A DNA stretch of 8,896 bases from Bacillota bacterium (GTDB lineage: Bacteria; Bacillota; Limnochordia; Darwinibacteriales; DTU012), in the NCBI GenBank assembly GCA_012521805.1, contig JAAYLQ010000118.1, forward strand, positions 1 to 8,896, given 5' to 3'. Numbering within the stretch: the first letter of the stretch is position 1; every line of letters starts with the position of its first letter. Below are positions 6,310-8,896 of the stretch, one piece after another. Under the pieces are notes generated by a model. That model worked only from the letters and a program-made list of their open reading frames with translations. It ran no database searches and was not told where the DNA came from. Both the position numbers and the translations under genes were made by a program.

Positions 6310-7428
6310 CTACCCTAAGACTGACAGCAGTATTCCAGCGGCAATTGCTGAGCTGATCACCCCTGCCACATTTGGTCCCATTGCGTGCATTAACAAGAAA
6401 TTGCTGCGATCCGCTTCTTGTCCCACTACCTGAACAACTCTGGCACTCATGGGGACAGCAGACACTCCAGCTGCACCGATCAGCGGGTTAATCTTGCCTT
6501 TAGACAGTACACACATCAATTTGCCAAACAGCACCCCGGCTGCAGTGGCTAAGGTGAAGGATGCCGCTCCTAAGATCAAGATAGTGATCGTTTGCAGGCT
6601 TAAGAAAGTTTCTCCATTAGCGGTAGCTCCCACCGTCAAGCCGACAAAAATTGTGACAATATTCATTAATTCGTTCTGAGCTGTATAAGACAATCTCTGG
6701 GTTACACCGCATTCCCGCAGCAGATTTCCAAACATCAGGGTCCCAATCAACGGCAGCGAACTGGGTACCAGCAATCCCGAAAACAAAGTCACTATTATCG
6801 GAAATAAAATTTTCTCCACCCGACTTACCTTGCGCAACTGCTTCATTTTGATTCTTCGCTCTTTTTGAGTTGTCAAAAGCTTCATTACTGGAGGTTGAAT
6901 TATCGGTACTAATGCCATGTAGGAATAGGCAGCAACAGCAATAGGTGCCAGCAGATGAGGTGCCAAGGCTGCTGTGAGAAAAATTGCAGTTGGTCCATCT
7001 GCACCCGCAATAATTCCAATAGCCGCTGCTTCCTGCAGAGTAAAACTTAGTGAAGGAGAATCAAACATTGATGCAGCGATGAATGTGCCAAAAATGCCCA
7101 GCTGTGCTCCTGCTCCCAGCAGAAGGCTGCGGGGATTGGCAATCAAGGGTCCAAAATCGGTCATGGCCCCAACACCCAAGAAAATTAACGGTGGATAAAT
7201 CCCATACTCGATTCCTTGGTACAGAATTCGCAGCAGACCCCCTTCGTCCATAATACCCGCTTTTGGAAAATTAGCTAAAAAGATTCCGAAAGCAATAGGA
7301 ACTAACAGCAGTGGCTCATATTTTTTACGAATTCCTAAATACAAAAGCACAAAGGAAATGCACAGCATTAAAGTTTCACGCCAAGTAAGCATGTATAAAC
7401 CTGTACTTTCCCACAACGATGCAAACAT
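6310..7428 (-). CDS. oadB: Sodium-pumping decarboxylase beta subunit
   Basis: This membrane subunit decarboxylates carboxybiotin and couples the reaction to Na+ export. It has 372 residues and many hydrophobic segments, as expected for the fold of nine helices plus re-entrant loops. The functional residues I recall for the Klebsiella protein (Asp203, Tyr229, Asn373, Gly377, Ser382, Arg389) all appear here at a constant offset of 59: Asp144 in GADGPTAI, Tyr170, Asn314 in NPLIGAAG, Gly318, Ser323 and Arg330. The Na+ path therefore looks complete. The shorter N-terminus, without the extra leader of the enterobacterial form, is common. ATG 7428 is preceded by GGGAGGGGG. It sits 14 bases after the biotin carrier gene and 10 before oadA. 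It could equally serve methylmalonyl-CoA or glutaconyl-CoA decarboxylases, but the neighbouring OadA sets the substrate. Confidence 0.95.
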   Translation of the reverse strand: MFASLWESTGLYMLTWRETLMLCISFVLLYLGIRKKYEPLLLVPIAFGIFLANFPKAGIMDEGGLLRILYQGIEYGIYPPLIFLGVGAMTDFGPLIANPRSLLLGAGAQLGIFGTFIAASMFDSPSLSFTLQEAAAIGIIAGADGPTAIFLTAALAPHLLAPIAVAAYSYMALVPIIQPPVMKLLTTQKERRIKMKQLRKVSRVEKILFPIIVTLFSGLLVPSSLPLIGTLMFGNLLRECGVTQRLSYTAQNELMNIVTIFVGLTVGATANGETFLSLQTITILILGAASFTLATAAGVLFGKLMCVLSKGKINPLIGAAGVSAVPMSARVVQVVGQEADRSNFLLMHAMGPNVAGVISSAIAAGILLSVLG

Positions 7429-7442
7429 TTTCCGCCCCCTCC

Positions 7443-7775
7443 CTAGTTAATTATGGCAATCACCTGGTCTGCCTCAACCGTTTCTCCTGCGCTGGCAATT
7501 TTAACCACAGTGCCGGAAACCGGGGACGTAATTTCGTTTTCCAACTTTAATGCTTCTAACGTCAATAGCACATCTCCCGCACTGACACGATCCCCTACTT
7601 TCACCTTCACCGAGAGAATTGTGCCTGCCAGCGGTGCCTTAACCTCATTACCTTGGGGAGCAGAAACACTTTCTGCTGCATTTTCTAATTTGCCTTTAGG
7701 TATTTCGGTTTGGGTAAGCGGTTCCACCTCAACTTCATAAACTCTGTCATCAACTCTTACCCGATATCTGATCAT
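7443..7775 (-). CDS. Biotin carboxyl carrier protein of the decarboxylase (free-standing)
   Basis: This small carrier swings carboxybiotin from OadA to OadB. The 110 residues comprise a short beta-rich head (1-22), a polar linker (23-44) and a biotinyl/lipoyl domain (about 44-110) with KAPLAGTI, VGDRVSAGDVL and SPVSGTV. The biotin lysine should be Lys77 in LTLEALKLENEI. The usual motif is A-M-K-M or A-M-K-L; here the residue before Lys is Leu (codon TTA). It resembles the 1.3S subunit of transcarboxylase and the detached C-terminus of OadA. ATG 7775 follows GGGAGG. The gene lies 15 bases after oadG and 14 before oadB. A lipoyl carrier is unlikely given the neighbours. Confidence 0.9.
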   Translation of the reverse strand: MIRYRVRVDDRVYEVEVEPLTQTEIPKGKLENAAESVSAPQGNEVKAPLAGTILSVKVKVGDRVSAGDVLLTLEALKLENEITSPVSGTVVKIASAGETVEADQVIAIIN

Positions 7776-7790
7776 TTATTTTCCTCCCAT

Positions 7791-8057
7791 CTATTTGATT
7801 GACTTGATCTTGAGCTGACCTTCATGACCCAGCTGATGCATTACAGCAGTAATGATGGCTATGTCTCGTTTGACCTGCTGCTCATCCGACTCTGTACTGC
7901 TTTCCTTTAGATTGGCTTTGAGCACTGTCGACGAGGGAGAACTAATTTGTCGCATAAAATAGCCAATCACTTGAATTAGTGCTGCAAGAATGAGCAAAAC
8001 GCAGAACACTACCGCTGTACCCACCAAACTAATTTCTAATGCACTGATCAGAGTCAC
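7791..8057 (-). CDS. oadG: Oxaloacetate decarboxylase gamma subunit
   Basis: A small membrane anchor that holds the alpha/biotin part on the beta subunit. The 88 residues start with one membrane helix (about 8-34, GTAVVFCVLLILAAL), then a polar Ser/Glu/Lys linker, and end in a short region with AIITAVMH, typical of the OadG C-terminus. The His-rich zinc tail of the Klebsiella protein is not obvious; only His74 and His78 are present. The start is uncertain: GTG 8057 overlaps GGAGG (8061-8057), so a CTG two codons later (8051), 5 bases after GGAGG, may be used. It is the first pump gene after the hairpin, 15 bases ahead of the biotin carrier. The assignment depends partly on context because the family is weakly conserved. 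Confidence 0.85.
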   Translation of the reverse strand: MTLISALEISLVGTAVVFCVLLILAALIQVIGYFMRQISSPSSTVLKANLKESSTESDEQQVKRDIAIITAVMHQLGHEGQLKIKSIK

Positions 8058-8061
8058 CTCC
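8057..8061 (-). promoter_or_regulatory. Ribosome binding site overlapping the annotated oadG start
   Basis: GGAGG on the minus strand shares its last base with the GTG at 8057. A ribosome bound here would be correctly spaced (5 bases) for an in-frame CTG at 8051-8049. There is no ATG, GTG or TTG close downstream in frame. Confidence 0.55.
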
Positions 8062-8079
8062 CTGTACTTTCTATAAATA

Positions 8080-8108
8080 GCGGCTTATTTTTTTGCAAAA
8101 TAAGCCGC
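8080..8108 (-). terminator. Perfect 12-bp hairpin between the transporter gene and oadG (weak terminator or mRNA processing stem)
   Basis: GCGGCTTATTTT (8080-8091) and its exact complement (8097-8108) flank a 5-base loop. On the minus strand the stem covers the last codons and stop of the ECF gene and is followed by TATTTATAG. That is only a broken T-run, so termination would be partial. It ends 18 bases before the oadG ribosome site. It may let the vitamin-uptake genes and the pump genes be expressed at different levels. Confidence 0.55.
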
Positions 8109-8603
8109 ACTGAACTCCCGAAGTAAACGCCGTAAACGATCACCAACTGCAAGGTAAATAGCAAAGTTGCCAATGGCGTGGTTGAAATCGTGCGGCAAAC
8201 CTGCCAAATAATACGCGAGAATTGGCAGATTAAACATCAATGCATTCAAAGATACAACTATTCCATAAATGAGCCCTGTCAGGGCCGCAAAAAGAGAAGA
8301 ATAAAGTAGATTGTTGCTCCATCGACTTTTGCCGAAGAAATAGCTGATCAGTGCCACTGCAGACCAGGCCAGAAGCTGGAACAAGGTCCAAATTCCATGT
8401 CCCAGCGGTAGATTAGACACTAACGTGCTGATCAGTGCCACCATCAGTCCCTGTCTGAAGCCTAAACCCATCGCAGCGATCATGATAATCACTGTCGTAG
8501 GCTGCAGACCGGGAATCGGCGTCATTACTATTCGACCGACAACACTAGCAGCTGAGAGCATTGCTATAAGAACTAATTCCTTGACTTTCGATCCTGTTAC
8601 CAT
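8085..8603 (-). CDS. ECF transporter S component, probably for a cobalamin-type compound
   Basis: The membrane-embedded substrate-binding subunit of an energy-coupling-factor importer, which works with a shared EcfA/EcfA'/EcfT module not present in this window. It has 172 residues and about six membrane helices. Helix 1 contains AMLSA, which fits the AxxxA-type contact motif for EcfT. The stretch with IPGLQPTT, GFRQG, VSNLPLGHG and WTLFQLLAW resembles the CbrT-like group for cobalamin or its precursors; that substrate call comes from memory of the family and from the DUF4430 neighbour. The ATG at 8603 overlaps the end of the upstream gene by 7 bases, so the two are translationally coupled. 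A hairpin covers its last codons. Confidence 0.8.
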   Translation of the reverse strand: MVTGSKVKELVLIAMLSAASVVGRIVMTPIPGLQPTTVIIMIAAMGLGFRQGLMVALISTLVSNLPLGHGIWTLFQLLAWSAVALISYFFGKSRWSNNLLYSSLFAALTGLIYGIVVSLNALMFNLPILAYYLAGLPHDFNHAIGNFAIYLAVGDRLRRLLREFSAAYFAKK

Positions 8604-8896
8604 TTCCGTAAATCCCAGTGATAAACATCTCCATCTTTGATTCTATAGTCAGCCGCACCAACCATCGCCATCTGTCCATTAATTTCATACATCCAAGCAG
8701 TCCGCTCCTTGGTAGAAGCAGCTCTACCCTGGATGGAAGTAATGAATCCATTTTCCTGTTCTACAACAAATTTTCTCTCCATCAGTTCCAACAAGGTATA
8801 ATTAGTGTCTTTACTCAGTTTAAAATAATACACGATTGGATTTTCACCATTGTTTTCACTGAGGATCACTTTTATATTAATTGTATCACTTTCCAC
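8597..8896 (-). CDS. DUF4430 / transcobalamin-like C-terminal domain protein (5' end off the window)
   Basis: The final 99 residues carry the beta-clasp-like DUF4430 signature: TLLELM near the start, FVVEQENGFITSIQG, then WMYEINGQ, VGAADYRIKDGD and a closing YHWDLRKW. This domain resembles the C-terminal part of transcobalamin/intrinsic factor and in Bacillota is often on the outer surface, next to ECF S components. The frame is open to the window edge, so the real start and any signal peptide or lipobox lie beyond 8896; the GTG at 8896 should not be taken as the start. Its overlap with the ECF gene supports a joint role in capturing and passing on a corrinoid. The ligand is inferred, not shown. 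Confidence 0.8.
   Translation of the reverse strand: MESDTINIKVILSENNGENPIVYYFKLSKDTNYTLLELMERKFVVEQENGFITSIQGRAASTKERTAWMYEINGQMAMVGAADYRIKDGDVYHWDLRKW

Noticed and set aside
8343..8441. 15-base direct repeat (8343-8357 and 8427-8441) as a mobile-element or recombination site
   Set aside because: Both copies encode the same VALIS residues in membrane helices of the ECF protein, in an intact gene; coding constraint is the simpler explanation.

Overview
The window looks like a chromosomal piece of an anaerobic, low-to-moderate GC member of the Bacillota (Clostridia or Limnochordia-like). The signs are strong AGGAGG-type ribosome binding sites on nearly every gene, frequent TTG and GTG starts, a sodium-pumping oxaloacetate decarboxylase and an ECF-type vitamin transporter. 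The species cannot be named from the sequence alone. No rRNA, tRNA, CRISPR array, transposase or phage gene was seen.

Left part (1-1020): the last 34 codons of an unidentified plus-strand gene end two bases from the tail of a minus-strand patatin-like lipid acyl hydrolase gene. That gene is divergent from the next block, and back-to-back sigma-A-like promoters lie between them.

Middle-left (1017-4405): a plus-strand operon with a 63-residue helical protein followed by three different, full-length M42-family metallo-aminopeptidase genes. The genes are tightly packed or overlapping, and a clear hairpin terminator ends the operon. All three enzymes keep the metal ligands and the catalytic Glu; the second has Glu where the other two have Asp. 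They probably trim peptides in the cytoplasm, possibly as mixed TET-like assemblies. A leucine-rich 79-residue membrane protein gene follows.

Right part (4684-8896): a minus-strand run read from the right edge leftwards. It starts with a DUF4430/transcobalamin-like protein (cut by the window end) and an ECF transporter S component resembling the cobalamin-type (CbrT) group. A perfect 12-bp hairpin comes next, then the sodium pump genes oadG, a free-standing biotin carrier, oadB and oadA, and last a small signal-peptide/membrane protein whose start is out of frame. The decarboxylase would convert oxaloacetate to pyruvate and CO2 while exporting Na+. The biotin domain is a separate 110-residue protein, and its biotinyl motif reads A-L-K-L instead of A-M-K-M.

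The points most worth checking are the aminopeptidase triplet, the frame break at the start of the small membrane protein, the altered biotin motif, and the vitamin-uptake/sodium-pump linkage across the hairpin. I saw no clear evidence of an entirely new defence or mobile system here.
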